Source of the DNA: Watersipora subatra
Taxonomy: Eukaryota > Bryozoa > Gymnolaemata > Cheilostomatida > Watersiporidae
Direction: 5' to 3'
Assembly: GCF_963576615.1 (NCBI RefSeq)
Contig: NC_088708.1
Location: forward strand, 62,350,672 to 62,414,671
Length of the DNA stretch: 64,000 bases
Shown: piece by piece, positions 1 to 11,959 of the stretch
Position numbering within the stretch: the first letter of the stretch is position 1
Layout of the letters: each line of letters starts with the position of its first letter
Translations under genes and position numbers: made by a program
The notes under the pieces: model-generated
What the model was told of the DNA's origin: nothing
Database searches by the model: none
The model's input: only the letters and a program-made list of their open reading frames with translations

Positions 1-168
1 CTGCTTTAATGCTGCTTTGAATGGCATATTATAGACAACATCCATCAGTTGCACAATACTGGTCACGCTGCCGGGGATGAAGACGAGGTCTGTATTGTGC
101 TGCTTCAATTTTGATTTAACATCATATGTTGTACGGCATCGAATAGCGTCTAACATCAGCACCGATCG
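1..168 (-). mobile_element. pogo/Tigger-like DDE transposase fragment
   Basis: Read on the minus strand, this stretch is open and resembles the C-terminal half of the DDE_1 (pogo/Tigger/CENP-B-like) endonuclease domain. It has a VLMLDAIRC segment (compare the family's LD.FR.H), then KLKQHNTDLVFIPG, then TSIVQLMDVVYNMPFK, which matches the family pattern IPGG.TS.LQPLDV..NKPFK. The conserved PLD is changed to LMD here. The frame is closed by a stop just upstream and is cut by the window edge at base 1, so only about 55 residues are visible. It is most likely a dead transposon copy or part of one. Family assignment comes from motif memory and was not searched. Confidence 0.75.
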
Positions 169-198
169 CCGTCACCAATCATTCGACATGACAAATGC

Positions 199-222
199 TG
201 AATGATTTCATGAAATCATTCA
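199..222. repeat. 24-bp perfect palindrome
   Basis: The 24 bases are identical to their own reverse complement (TGAATGATTTCA followed by its reverse complement). The palindrome sits just outside the pogo-like fragment and could be a transposon-associated hairpin. No function is evident. Confidence 0.7.
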
Positions 223-596
223 ACGAATGTCGAATGATTTGACGAAAATTTGTTTGAAGCACCACCATGTTTATAAAAATTAATGAAAATTTAGGACTAA
301 AATTAGGATGTGTCCTATACACAGTTACTGAGGTTTTCCATTGTTTTTTGGAACCAATATCCACTGCGTTCTATACATGTTATCATCCTGTAGGCGGGTA
401 TTTACTGTACTATCTATTATTACATTAATTCTATATTAATTAGATCAATAAAAGCAAGAAATGTAACATTATGCAAAGTTAAGTTTTCCTATATTGAGAT
501 GAAACTTTTTGAACAACTTTACATACTCTGATACTAGAATTCTAATATTGCAAGACTTTCGCTGTCTCATTAGTCTGCATTTTTTTTTATCTCCAG

Positions 597-3500
597 GCAC
601 TCTGTGAGCAATACTGGCCTGACCATGTTGGAGATTCTTGGAAATTTGGAGATATTACTGTCACTCTCACAAGCTGTGAGCGCTGGGCTGACTACACCAT
701 TCGCTGCTTGAACTTTTCCAAGGTACCCACTACAATAAATGAGCTCAAGATTTCGGTTTAAACTAAAGATATTTAATTAGCTCTTCATTGTTCAATAATA
801 TGAACTCAATGATATGCGTGGTAGAGGTAAAGAGTTGGTATCGCTAGTTTCCACCAATGACAAAATTAAACTTGAAGATACTTACCTATGTAAAAGGTAA
901 GTAAGTCAAAAAGCTAGGCATAAAAACCTTCGGAGAACAGATAAATTAATTCAAAAAAGTGATTAAAACAAATAATTCTCATTTCGAAGATAGATAAACC
1001 AAAAAGTTAACAATATAGCAAATAGCAGCACTTATAGCAAAGGTAAGTAAAAATTAGTTGTAATAAAAGTTTTCTCTTTTAAGTACTGCTTTAAGATTCA
1101 ATAAATTTACTTTTGTTGTATTTTATTAGAATGGAGAATCTTTTGATATCTTTCAATATCATTTCACGTCTTGGCCTGACAAGAGCTCTCCTGCTGAGGT
1201 AAACCCATTTGTTAAGTTTGTGAGACAAGTGAAGAAGGACATAGACAGCCAGCCTGGACTACTTCTAGTCCACTGCAGGTATTCAACTTCTGCTTATCTA
1301 GGGTGGCTGTGACTAAGTGCGGCTAACTGTAATATTGATCTTTTATGTTAGTTTTCAGCTTTGTATTCAGTAATTGTCAGCTTGAACCTCAGTTACAGAC
1401 ATAGTAACATAAGACAGTACAAACAATAATATACAGCCCAACAAGGATAGCCGACGGCTATCATAAGGGTGGAGTTTAATGATGGAGCCCTGTTAGGATT
1501 GTGCTAGCCTGGGTTTCGGAGCAACCACGACTCTCGCGGGGCGGTCGCGTTGCCTTGTTAGGTTTTGGAAAGCACGTCTCGCTGTTATCGTTTCATTAGC
1601 TCATTCAGTCAGTAGATCCAGCAGTTCGCAATAGCAAACCTTGAATTTCTACAATGTAGGGGTAATACCTAACCAAAATAATGGATCCATACAAAATAAA
1701 ACATTTCAAGTTACCTACTTTTAGTAATTTTAAAATTGGTAAAGGTCGTAGTACATGTATATGCTTATAGTAGAATATAATTCATGAACAACGGCATTTT
1801 TTTCCTAGTTTTTGATTAATATTTTGCCACCCATAATATAAAATGACAAGGTCTTTCATCGTTGTCACATTGTTTTACCTGGCCAATAAGATGGGACAGC
1901 AGGCAAAGCTGTGCAGTGTAGTTTTCATACTCAGAATCTAAATACAAAACCGAATTTGGGCTATTTTACGATTGTGACTATTAATATCACGAATGCTTGC
2001 GAATGGCAACTGACTGATAATAATGGTGACACTATTGGGATACTATATTTATTTGACAACAAAATGAATTCAACAGATACTGTAAGTGAAATAACTACTA
2101 TAGTTCATAATATTTGTAAATTTACAAGGGGCTTTATTTAGCATATTTGTTTGTTCCGGTTGTTGGGTTTGTTGGGTTCATACCAACAGAGCTCCATCAT
2201 TAAACCCGCTCATATGAGAGCCGTCGGCTATTCTTGGGGGGCTGTATATCATTTGCACAAAGCAGTATAACACAAAACTGAAGTTGCAAACGACCAATCA
2301 AGTTACAACACAGGTGTCAAATTATGACATATGCAGGTTAATAAGTAGAGCAAACAGTAATAACAGCCTTGGCCTTGCAGCAATACGTAGGCATTGCATC
2401 ACCATACTTATTGTGTAATACCAATCTCAACATCTAAAATTTATAGTGAGTAATTCTAGTACTTAGCTGTCACCTTCCTATTTATGTATTTGTTATTAAA
2501 CTGACTAAAAATGAAAGATAAGCGTATTGTTTCAAATTAATTGAAAAACTAGAACAAAAACAGTAAGGTTAGTAATCAAATGGATATTTTGGGGAATCGT
2601 CACAAAATTTAGTTTGATGATTTACTTGAAATATAAGGTATTAATTACAGCAATATTGCAATCTGTTAGCTTTTAATAAAAAAACCAATGAGCTCCAATA
2701 AAATTTTGAACACTGCATATTACAATTCAGGAAGTTTATATTGTACTAATGAAGCTCGTCTAGTATTGTACGCATACAGAAGAGCTCATCAAAATGGACA
2801 AGCAGTTCATCTCACAGCCCAGCTAAGATTGGTTAAACCTTTTCTCATTTCTTGATACATCAACCTGGTTTATATCTCTTTACAACTTCAGAACAAGTTC
2901 TAATTATTATTGCTTGTAAATAATTCGAGGATGTGAATTTGATAAGCTAGACATTATCATAAGGTTTCGACGAATACAAAATAACCTTGTCTCTTTGAAT
3001 AGCGCCGGTATTGGAAGGACTGGTGCCTTCATAGCTATGAGCAACTTGGTGGATGAAGGAAAACTGACACAAAAGGTGGATGTTGTCAAGTGTGTAGCGA
3101 GGATGAGGGAAAGGAGACCATGCATGGTGCAGCTGCCGGTCAGTATCACTGTCTAGCCAGTGTGCACTCAAAAGATTGGAAATCTTTTATGAAGTTGTCC
3201 TCAAAAATGCATGATATGATGCTATTGTATTCTTTTCCGATACAACACCATACATCGCTATGAAATTGCCAAAAACAATGTATGCAATTAAGTATTAGCA
3301 TAATGTTTTAAGTATATGCTATTTGTAAATGTAAATTATAGCGCAGAGCATTGTAATGTTTACAAACATATGGCACTAAGTTTTATATAATTTTACTATC
3401 AATCTGTTAGTTTATGGAAACAAACTAGATCATGATATAGCAAGGTTTCAGATGTAGAGGCAGCTACCAAAAAGGACTATTTTAGGAGGCTGTCTACTGG

Positions 3501-6500
3501 TCCATCTTTTTCTATTTGTAAAAGATAAAAAGAACCAACAGATCTTAATCAGATACAGAGAGGACAACTTCAGACTTACAATGTTGTCTTAAAAATAATT
3601 CTTTAGCCAGAAGTGTGGGTCTAAACCAGTTTCAGTTGTATAAATTGGTTTGCTAGTTTGTTAGACAACAGTAATCAGCATGGAGGTTTCCGTGCGACAT
3701 GACTGCATGAAAATAAGTTTACAGTTTGTCTCCAGTTAATCTTATAAAATAGCAAAAATAGTTTTTATATGTCATCAGGATTCTGAAGTAGGGAATACAG
3801 ATCAGAGCAAAATCTAACTTATAAAATGATATATCAAGAGATTAATTTCTTTCAGCCCAATTAGTCATTTTCTCTGGTAAACCACTAAAACGAGTTCTAT
3901 TGAAAACAGACAGATGTTTAGATATTATTAGGCTGTGAAAATCTCCACAGTATATAAGTTTTGGGTTTGATTGCAAAGTGACAATGAAAAACTCCCAAGC
4001 CTTTAAGCTCTATCCATAGAGTGGCGATGTTTGTAAAACCCCACATTCTTAAATCAGTATTAATAAAGCATTCATACTATAATAATATATATATTATTGT
4101 TATGACATTTTAGTTCATATTAATCTGTTTAACTTTTTGTATTTGCATTTACTTACATTGGCGCGTATTTATCCCCTATTTTACGTATTTTATATTAGAC
4201 AAGATTTTATTATCAGATACAATGACCTAACATGGTATGTTGTCAAATATACATGTGTAATAGTTTTATCACTTCAGTGTATGGTATTATACGTATGAAA
4301 CTGTTTGGCAAGAATATTCACAAGGGTGTTTATTTGTATCTATAGGAACAATATTATTTTCTACACTGTGCTCTTGAGGAGTATTTGGCTGGAGAGAAAA
4401 TTGGCAGCCGCCCAGAAGAGATTGCCGCTAAAGTACACTGCCATGTAGATGCAAAAGGGGCTCCTACAGACCTCATATCTGCTGAGTTTCAGGTGTGGCA
4501 TCTTTCAACTGTGCAGCAAGCTCTTTTCTAAAAATAGAAATAGATAATTAACCATTTTTATTATACTGTAAATTAGTGAACTTACAGGACATATTTTATT
4601 TGTTGCTCATCTTACATTTTGTTTTTATGAAATATTGTAAGGTTTGGAAGGTAGAAGAGAACTTCAGGAATTTCATAAACTTAAAACAGCAGATTATGCA
4701 GTTTGAGATCGAAGCAATTACAGCATAATGTATATTATGTCATTAAGAAGTTAATTATATAGTGTACTTAACATATTTGCTAGTGTAAAAACTGAAAAAG
4801 TTTCAAAGTCTTTCCCATTATATACATTTTCTGTATTTTATACAGAGAATAAATAAAGTAATTGGACAACCACAGGAAGCCTTTATGGAATTGGAAGAGC
4901 AGAATGCAACAAAAAACAGGTTTCAAGATATTCTTCCAGGTACATTCTTTTAAAGTTTTCACTTGCACTACCAATACTACTTTTTGTTTGAGAAGCCCGA
5001 CTTTTTTCTTAAAATTTGTGTAAAAAGTATTAAATTTACAAATATGTACGAGTGTGAGTTAAACAAAAAGCCATCAGTTAAAAAAGCTGCCAGGGTTATT
5101 TTGTTTCAGATCTGACATATCCTTACGTTTATAATAGTGCAAGCTGAATGACCAGCTTTGAACGAGTTATGAACTAATAGCCTAAAGAATTTGAGTAACT
5201 TTAGCTAGTAACTCAAGTTAGTCTAAATCTTTACTATAATAAGAGTCGCGTCTAAAGCCAACTTAATAATCATTACATTACGAGTAATGATCTCTAATGC
5301 AATCACTATTTTCAAGCATAGTATTTCTCCAAGCACTTGAAGCATGGTATTATAAATGATGTAATTATGACCACAATTATTCGTTTGTTTATTATATACC
5401 CACTTGGCCTAGTGGCTTAGCACATCTGTCTGAAGACCTAGAGGGTGCAGGTTAAAATCCAATGTGAAGCACATTTTTTGTTCCTAAAACTTTATTGGTA
5501 TAACTGGACACACGAATGACCAACAAACAAGCACTGAGATTTATATATATATATATATATATATAAATATATATATAACTATATATAATTATATATATAG
5601 ACAGCTGAATGCCCGGCATTGCATGGGTAATAAAATATTTTTGTGTAGAAAACTTATCTCTAATTGGTTAAGTTTTTCCCCAAAGAATTTAAGTAACCTG
5701 AGCTAGTTAGTCTAGTATAATTTAGACCATTAATATAATTTAAGCCAGTGTTGGGAAAATTTTTGCGTCATTATCTCTCACGCAATCATGATCTAGTAAT
5801 CACCCAATCAAAGCATGCTAGTAGAAGCGGGAGTATTTTAACGGATCGATCGACATTAAAGGTTGGCAGGTGTAATAAGCATGATGCGCACAATTATTCC
5901 AAATTATAGCAGCATGGCTTAGTGGGTTAGCATGCTTGTCTGCAGACCGGAAGGTTCCAATTTCAAATCCCGTATGAAGCATGTTTTTTGTTTCGAAAAC
6001 TTTATTGCTATAAGTGAACACACGCATGACAAATGACCAACAGATAACCAACAGATAAATGACCAACAGATAACCAACAGATAACCAACAGATAAATGAC
6101 CAACAGATGAATGACCAACGGGCAAACGACCAATGGACAAATGACCAACGGGCAAACGACCAACAAATTAATGGCCAACGAATCAACGACCAATAAACTA
6201 ATAACCAATGGAAAAACGCCCAAAGGACAAACGACCAATGGACAAATGATTTGTGGATGAATGACCAATGGATGAACGACTAATAGATGAGCGACCCAAC
6301 AGACAAACGACCAACAAACAAACCCACCACGAACAAATGACCAATGAACAAATGATCCAGAGATCGTTGACCACCAGACCAGCCGACAAACAACCAATGG
6401 ATCAACGAACCAATGACTAACGGGCCAACAGACAAATGACCTACGGATCATGGGTCAATGGACCAATGACCAACAAACCAATGGACCGACAGACCAACAA

Positions 6501-9500
6501 CCAACGGACAAACACCCAACAGACAAATGACCAAAGGGTAAACTACCAACTGACCAAACAACCAAAAAATGAATGACCAACGAAAAAAGGACCAACAAAC
6601 AAACACTCCATGGACAAACAACCAATGGACCAACGACCTAGAGACCATTAACCAACAAACCAACCGACAAACAATAAATGGACCAACGCACTAATGACCA
6701 ACAGGCCAACTACAAGTTACCTATGGAACATTGGCCAATTGGCCAATGGACCATTGTCCAACAAACCAATGGACTAATGGATCAACAACCGATGAACAAA
6801 CGTCCAACAGACAAATGATAAATGGGTAAAGTACCAACATACAAATGACAAATATTGAGACTTACTTGTATATACATGTATATAGACTAAGACTATAAAC
6901 AGTTTTTGCAGAGAACATCTACTTTTAACCGACATAAACAACATCTACCATTTTAAATTTTATATGAAGATTTTGTTATTTCTGTGTATTGTGTTTGTTT
7001 CTGTGTAGTTCATACTCTACCGGCTGCAGTGACTACTACAGCTTTATACTGATTGCAATAGTTTTGCTGCCTATGTGAGTTTAAGCATTATTCTTCTGGC
7101 CAACACTTCTAGTATAATGCTAGCCTAAGTTTTTAGCCTAAAGCCATGAAAGACTGACATGTGTAGTGAGTATGTGCACAACTTATTCCGTAGTATAGCA
7201 ATTTTAATAGTGCATTGGAAAAATACCTGTCTGCAGAACTAAAGGTTCTGAGCTCAGTCCAGCAGACAGCGGATTTTTCATTCTTAAAACATTGTTGATA
7301 TATCTGGACATATGGACAGACAGACCAACAACAAAACAAACACTGAGATTTATATATAAAAATAATGACTTATGCTGGTTTATCAGATTTGTGGATCTCA
7401 CTGGTTCGAATAAAATATTTTTAGATAAAAGACATTGTGTCTACTTAGATGGAGGAGCCTATATCAATGCTGTCATGGTTGGGGTAAGCCATTCCAGTGC
7501 TTCGACACTGTAGTCTTGTCCTTTTTGAATTTTGTATATCAAATATGTTACAGTAAAATGATTGGAAGGCATAAGTATGTGACTACTGAATCTAAGTAAA
7601 AAATGCTGATATTTTTTCATTTAATCTACCATAATCTATTCTTATTTTTTGAGAATTTTAAATTCTGTTAATATTAGCTCATTAAGGAGGTATGACTTGC
7701 CTATTTTGAATTCAGTAGAAAAAGGTCTAGCAAACCTGAGTTAGGGAACATGTTCTGCTCAATACAATCAATGATATACAACACCACAAGGATAGGTGAC
7801 GAGCATCATGTGGGTGGAGTTTAATGATCGAGCTCTGTTGGGATGAACCCAAACATGGCACCCAAACAAATAAATATGCAGAATAAGGTCCTATGTAAAT
7901 TTACAAATATTATGAACAATAGTGGTTATTTTACTGATTTTTTGGTTTCATTTTGTTGTCAAATAAATATAGTTGCCCAATATTGCCACCGATATGATCA
8001 GTCAGTTTCCATTCACAAGCATTCATGATATTAATAGTCGCCATTGTGAAATAGCTCAAATTTGGTTTTATATTTAGATTTTTAGTATGAAAACTACAAT
8101 GCACAGCTTTGCCTGCTGTCCCATTTTATTGGCCAGGTCAAACAATATGACGACGATGAAAGACTTTGTCATTTTATATTACGGGTGGCAAAATATTAAT
8201 AAAAAAACTAGAGAAAAAGGGACGTCGTTCGAGTGATTTTAGGTAAATTATATTTAATTTTAAGCATATACTATGACCCCTAAAAATTTCAAAATTAATA
8301 AAAATAAGTAATTTGAAGTGTTTTATTTTCCATGGATCTTAGTATATTGCTGAAATTGAAGAGGGAAAGAGAGAATTATGTGTTTGCTGGTTACAGGTTT
8401 TGTTGTTTTGTACTACTAACCGGAACTCAGTTATTATCCACGATCGACGCATATATCGACGCATCAGTCAATAAAAATCTAAAACCAAAAACTTAACAAG
8501 GCAACGCGTCTGCCCCACGAGAACTGTGTTAGCCCCAAACTCATGCTAGCACAATCCTAACAGAGCTCGATCATTAAGCCCAGCCCATATGATAGCCGTC
8601 GCCTATCCTGGGGGTTAATATCATTGATACAATTGAGCAGATATTTTGCCCATCGCACTAGCTGCTGTAAGTCAAAAGCAGCAGGTGGTGGTTAGTGAAT
8701 GACACATTGGTTATTAATGGGATGCCATAAGTAAGTAGTAGATTTAAATTTATTTTTAATATAGTGAATTAGGTTTTCAAAATGTGTTTGGATCATTTCA
8801 AAAGCTGCTTTTTGCCGAGGCAGTGAAACTTTGTGGAAGCACATTGAAATAATGCCAAGTGTTTAGCTCAGTCAATGCACTAGCAGTATTATAGATTAGT
8901 GCACCTCATTCAATGCACTAGCAGTATTATAGATTAGTGCACCTCATTAAATGCACTTGCAGTCTGGTAGATTAGTTCACCTCAGTCAATGCACTTGCAG
9001 TAGTGTAGAATGGTGTACCTCAGTCAATGCACTTGCAGTATTATAGATTAGTGCACCTCAGTCAATGCACTTGCAGTATTGTAGATTAGTGCACCTCAGT
9101 CAATGCACATGCAGTCTTGTAGATTAGTGCACATCAGTCAATGCACTAGCAGTATTATAGATTAGTACACCTCAGTCAATGCACTAGCAGTATTATAGAT
9201 TAGTACACCTCAGTCAACGCACTTGCAGTGTTGTAAATTAGCGTTTACTAAAATATTTTAGAGCTTATTCTCGAAGCAAATAAAATTCAATAAACATAAA
9301 CTTTAGCACGAATAATTCATGTTTTAATTGTTGTCAAACCATTTTCATTGTTTCCAAGGACTACCGAAAACCTAGGAATTTGATCTGCACCCAGTTGCCA
9401 CTAAGCAACACAGTTGCTGACTTCTGGAAGATGGTAGAGGGTGCCGATGTTAGAATCATTGTCCAACTTGACCAGCAGGTAATGCTACAATCACGCTGCT

Positions 9501-11777
9501 AGCATTAATTTTGAAGCATATGATAAACCTTCGTACTCTAGCATGCTCTCAATGACCAACATATTTGTTTAGCTTCTACAATCAAACGTTTATTTCAACG
9601 ACTTTATCTGTCTTGTAGCATCGTCTCTAAAATATATCGCACTCACTATTTTTTCCTATTTTTAACCCAGCGTAATCAATAATTGCACTCTTTAAGTTTC
9701 TATAAGTTGCATGGTGAGAGATTAGCCAAGTTATTACTAAATCAAATTGCTTAAGAAAACAGTCTATTCTAGCTTTTAAACATGACCACGAGCATCATCA
9801 GATGTTTGTTGTACTCACTTGATGATTGCCTGTTGCATCTTGTTACACATGTATATGATCATCATCAGTCACATCCTTATAAATATGTTATAATTTATCT
9901 AAATTATTTTAATAACTACATATTTACTATTGATTATTTACAGGAAGCGTCATTCTACCCTGAGAATGATGATGACATGGTAGATTACAGTGGCATCACC
10001 ATCACCCGATTGAAGGGAGAAATTACTGAGGGCATGCAAATCATAACCTTGTCTGTGGAAACAAAAAATAGGGTAAATAAGTCTCACAGCTTTTTCAAAG
10101 GCTTTAGTTTGATACATGTGTATATGATTATTTCTTGGCTATTTCTCTGGAGGTACTGTGAAACATTTATTATTACTGGCACTTCTTCATGTTTGAGCCT
10201 TTTTTTGCAAACTCGTACTTACTGGCGGAGTATTAAAAATTAGTATCACTTTAATGTTCTTGTTTCAGAAGAGAGAGATCCGTCTCCTTGTGGCTGATGA
10301 GTGGACTGGAACACAGCCAGCCTATAGCTGTATGATGAACTACATCACAACCTTGCAGCAACAGCCACACTACAGTGAAAGTGTCATCTGCATCGCAGAC
10401 ATGTATGGCAGCACCTCATATTAGCTGAACTCACAAATCCTGCTTGTACTAGCTTTGAAAAGCTTCTGGTCTTGATATTTAAAATTGTGATATCAAGGCT
10501 ATTGAGAGTTTATGTGGTAGCTTGAGTTGCAAAACAAATTAAACTGTTACAGGAAGTTCAAAAGCTTTGCTGGAGTTTTATTCTAGTTGAATGCTGGTCT
10601 CCTTATAGCTATGAATGCAGTTCCACTAAATCTATTAAATTCATCAATATCTTTACAGAGGTGGAAGTACCAAATGCGGGCTATTCTTAACAGCCTTAAA
10701 TGCTGTAGAAATGTTGAAGAGAGAGCAATTCGTTGACCTTTACAGCACAGTGGTTATGGCGAGGTGCAGGAGAAGACAATTTATATCAACAATTGTAAGT
10801 CTAACTGGTTGAGTAATTACTCGGTATTACATTGAATCTCATTTGAGTTGTGTAGTCAGCAGATTAAGAGATGATCAGTCAAAAAAGCCAATGTTACTAA
10901 ATAGCTTTAGTAGCCATTATCTGCCTCCAGTAAATGCGAATTTCCTGATGTTGTCCACCTAAGTACAGGATATATTAAGCATGTTAGCTTATAACATATG
11001 TTATAAGCTAACACGCGTGATATATCCTGTACCTGTATGTTGTGCCTACTAGCATAATGTATATTACTAGCATGTATGGCTACTAGCAACAAACAACCTT
11101 GGCTACTAGCAACAAACAACCTTGGCTACTAGCAACAAACAACCTTGGCTACTAAAAACTGGTTTGCTAAAATGTTGATTAAAGAAATAGAATAAAAGCT
11201 TATACTGTAATTTACCAAATTACCAAAAGATGTTTGACGCTCTAAATTTTCTTTTCTAATCAGCAGCAGCGAAGTTGTTAAGTGTTAACAGTGTTAAGAG
11301 TGTTAAGTGTTAACAGTGTTAAGTGTTAACAGTGTTAAGTGTTAACAGTGTTAAGTGATAGCATTGTTAGGTGTTAACAATGTTACCAGTAAGTGTTCAC
11401 AGTGTTAAGTGATAACACTGTTAAATGTTAACAGTATTAATATTGTTAAGTGCTAACGGTGTTAAGTGTTTCCATTCAATTCATTATATTAATATTACTA
11501 CCGCATAATCTATAGTCTAACAAAGATCATTTTATTGCTGTAACAAAGAAATAAAGACCAATCTGATAGTGGCAGATACAACATTGTTGTTATGGGAGTC
11601 AGTATTTAATTATGAATTCGTTTGATTTATCCTTGAGTCGATGAATGAGGAAGGAGTCATGCAGAATAAATTCTATTTTAGGAAGAATATGCTTACCTCT
11701 ACATGTTCCTCAACTACTGTATTGAAGAATACTTCAATTCAGACACAGCTCAAGTTGTACAAACAGTTTTGGCATAA
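597..11777 (+). CDS. receptor-type protein tyrosine phosphatase, tandem D1-D2, 3' part
   Basis: Exons seen: 597-722, 1130-1278, 3003-3138, 4346-4492, 4846-4939, 7387-7483, 9359-9478, 9944-10072, 10269-10402, 10659-10794, 11682-11777 (TAA). D1 has the WPD loop (TSWPDKSSP) and an intact signature HCSAGIGRTG, split by the intron after base 1278, then the Q-loop-like QYYFLH. D1 should therefore dephosphorylate phosphotyrosine in the cytoplasm. D2 runs from about 4900 to the stop. Its WPD is replaced (DEWTGTQ) and its P-loop reads IADIGGSTKCG, aligning Asp with the catalytic Cys and Lys with Arg, so D2 is predicted inactive. RPTP-gamma/zeta-type receptors also carry Asp at the D2 cysteine. Phases join cleanly except between 4939 (phase 1) and 7387 (needs phase 2); a small exon there was not found. 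The extracellular, membrane and early D1 parts lie outside the window. Confidence 0.9.
1431..2247. mobile_element. non-autonomous DNA transposon (MITE-like), copy 1
   Basis: This element of about 817 bp lies in a PTP intron. Its ends are imperfect inverted repeats of roughly 60-70 bp: the left starts ATACAGCCC and carries GATAGCCGACGGCTATCAT, and the right carries AGAGCCGTCGGCTATTCTTGG and ends GGGCTGTAT. The element is flanked by AT-rich bases. A related copy in inverted orientation is at 7776-8620. No transposase frame is visible inside; the 76-aa frame at 1911-2141 is not recognisable. Confidence 0.75.
5139..5580 (+). mobile_element. composite tRNA-derived SINE-like element, copy 1
   Basis: The 5' part starts AGCTGAATGACCAGC and matches the hairpin-type 5' motif of the next copy. 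Near the 3' end is a tRNA-like module with box A TGGCCTAGTGG (about 5406) and a box B-like GGTTAAAATCC (about 5451). It is followed by a family-specific tail (GGACACACGAATGACC, then CACTGAGATTTATATA) and a TA microsatellite at 5542-5590. It lies in the large PTP intron. Confidence 0.6.
5542..5605. repeat. (TA)n microsatellite
   Basis: An uninterrupted to slightly broken run of TA dinucleotides at the junction of two SINE-like elements. It is probably the grown A/T-rich tail of the first copy. Confidence 0.9.
5598..6046 (+). mobile_element. composite tRNA-derived SINE-like element, copy 2
   Basis: It starts with AGCTGAATGCCCGGCATTGC, a motif able to form a short CCCGG/CATGGG-type hairpin. A tRNA-like module with box A TGGCTTAGTGG (about 5925) and box B-like TTTCAAATCCCG (about 5960) follows, then the tail AAACTTTATTGCTATAAG. 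It sits directly behind copy 1, so the two lie in tandem. Its 3' tail passes straight into the 6020-6850 minisatellite. Confidence 0.6.
6022..6850. repeat. degenerate minisatellite, unit about 14-15 bp
   Basis: About 830 bp of a degenerate unit resembling GACCAACAGACAAAT. The unit matches the tail of the neighbouring SINE-like copies (ATGACCAACAAACAA), suggesting it grew from that tail. The minus strand stays open for up to 147 aa only because the repeat lacks stops in that frame; it is not a gene. Confidence 0.85.
7130..7358 (+). mobile_element. SINE-like element, copy 3, abutting a PTP exon
   Basis: A diverged tRNA-like module (box B region AGGTTCTGAGCTCAGTCC, about 7243) is followed by the family tail GGACATATGGACAGACAGAC and ACACTGAGATTTATATA. 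The element ends about 30 bp before the PTP exon at 7387, so it may supply part of that exon's polypyrimidine/branch region. Confidence 0.5.
7776..8620. mobile_element. non-autonomous DNA transposon (MITE-like), copy 2
   Basis: About 845 bp, homologous to 1431-2247 but inverted. Its right end (AGCACAATCCTAACAGAGCT, then GATAGCCGTCGCCTATCC) is the reverse complement of the left end of copy 1. Interior segments such as GCACAGCTTTGCCTGCTGTC also match copy 1 in reverse. Both copies sit in introns of the same PTP gene. Confidence 0.75.
8869..9245. repeat. 38-bp minisatellite, about 10 units
   Basis: Tandem array in a PTP intron. The unit is about 38 bp and contains TCAATGCACTTGCAGTATTG and TAGATTAGTGCACC, with small differences between units (TTGCAG/TAGCAG alternation). 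It lies about 115 bp upstream of the exon at 9359. Confidence 0.9.
10972..11033. repeat. long near-perfect inverted repeat
   Basis: The outer arms are TACAGGATATAT and its complement ATATATCCTGTA. The inner arms are GTTAGCTTATAACA and its exact complement, joined by two bases. The whole stretch could fold into a cruciform or RNA hairpin within the PTP intron. Confidence 0.85.
11076..11155. repeat. 23-bp tandem repeat
   Basis: About three and a half copies of a 23-bp unit containing TTGGCTACTAGCAACAAAC, in a PTP intron. Confidence 0.85.
11276..11472. repeat. 16-bp minisatellite (GTGTTAAGTGTTAACA)
   Basis: A degenerate array of GTGTTAAGTGTTAACA-type units in the last PTP intron. The unit contains the palindromic core TGTTAACA, so the array is rich in small inverted repeats. 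Confidence 0.85.
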
Positions 11778-11931
11778 TCTATTGATACTTCTCGCATAAC
11801 TGCTATTTTCATGTTTTATAATAAGTTTTAGGTTACACATTACTTTTATCATAAAAATTCAGAGTAATATTTTGTTGTTGTCTTAGATTTTTAAATGGTA
11901 TAACATTAATGCTACATTTACTTACTTTCAA

Positions 11932-11937
11932 AATAAA
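11932..11937 (+). terminator. poly(A) signal of the PTP gene
   Basis: A canonical AATAAA 155 bp after the PTP stop codon; the only close candidate. Confidence 0.55.
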
Positions 11938-11959
11938 CTTTATACAAATACAGCTAAGG

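Noticed and set aside
5395-5965. Possible tRNA genes
   Set aside because: Box A and box B motifs are present, but the folds are poor and the units recur with a common tail, so they are called SINE-like.
6008-6451. 147-aa minus-strand open frame rich in Val, Trp and His
   Set aside because: It is a translation of the GACCAACAGACAAAT minisatellite; several overlapping frames are open for the same reason.
9782-10243. 153-aa frame on the plus strand
   Set aside because: Only 9944-10072 is a true PTP exon; the rest is flanking intron that happens to be open.
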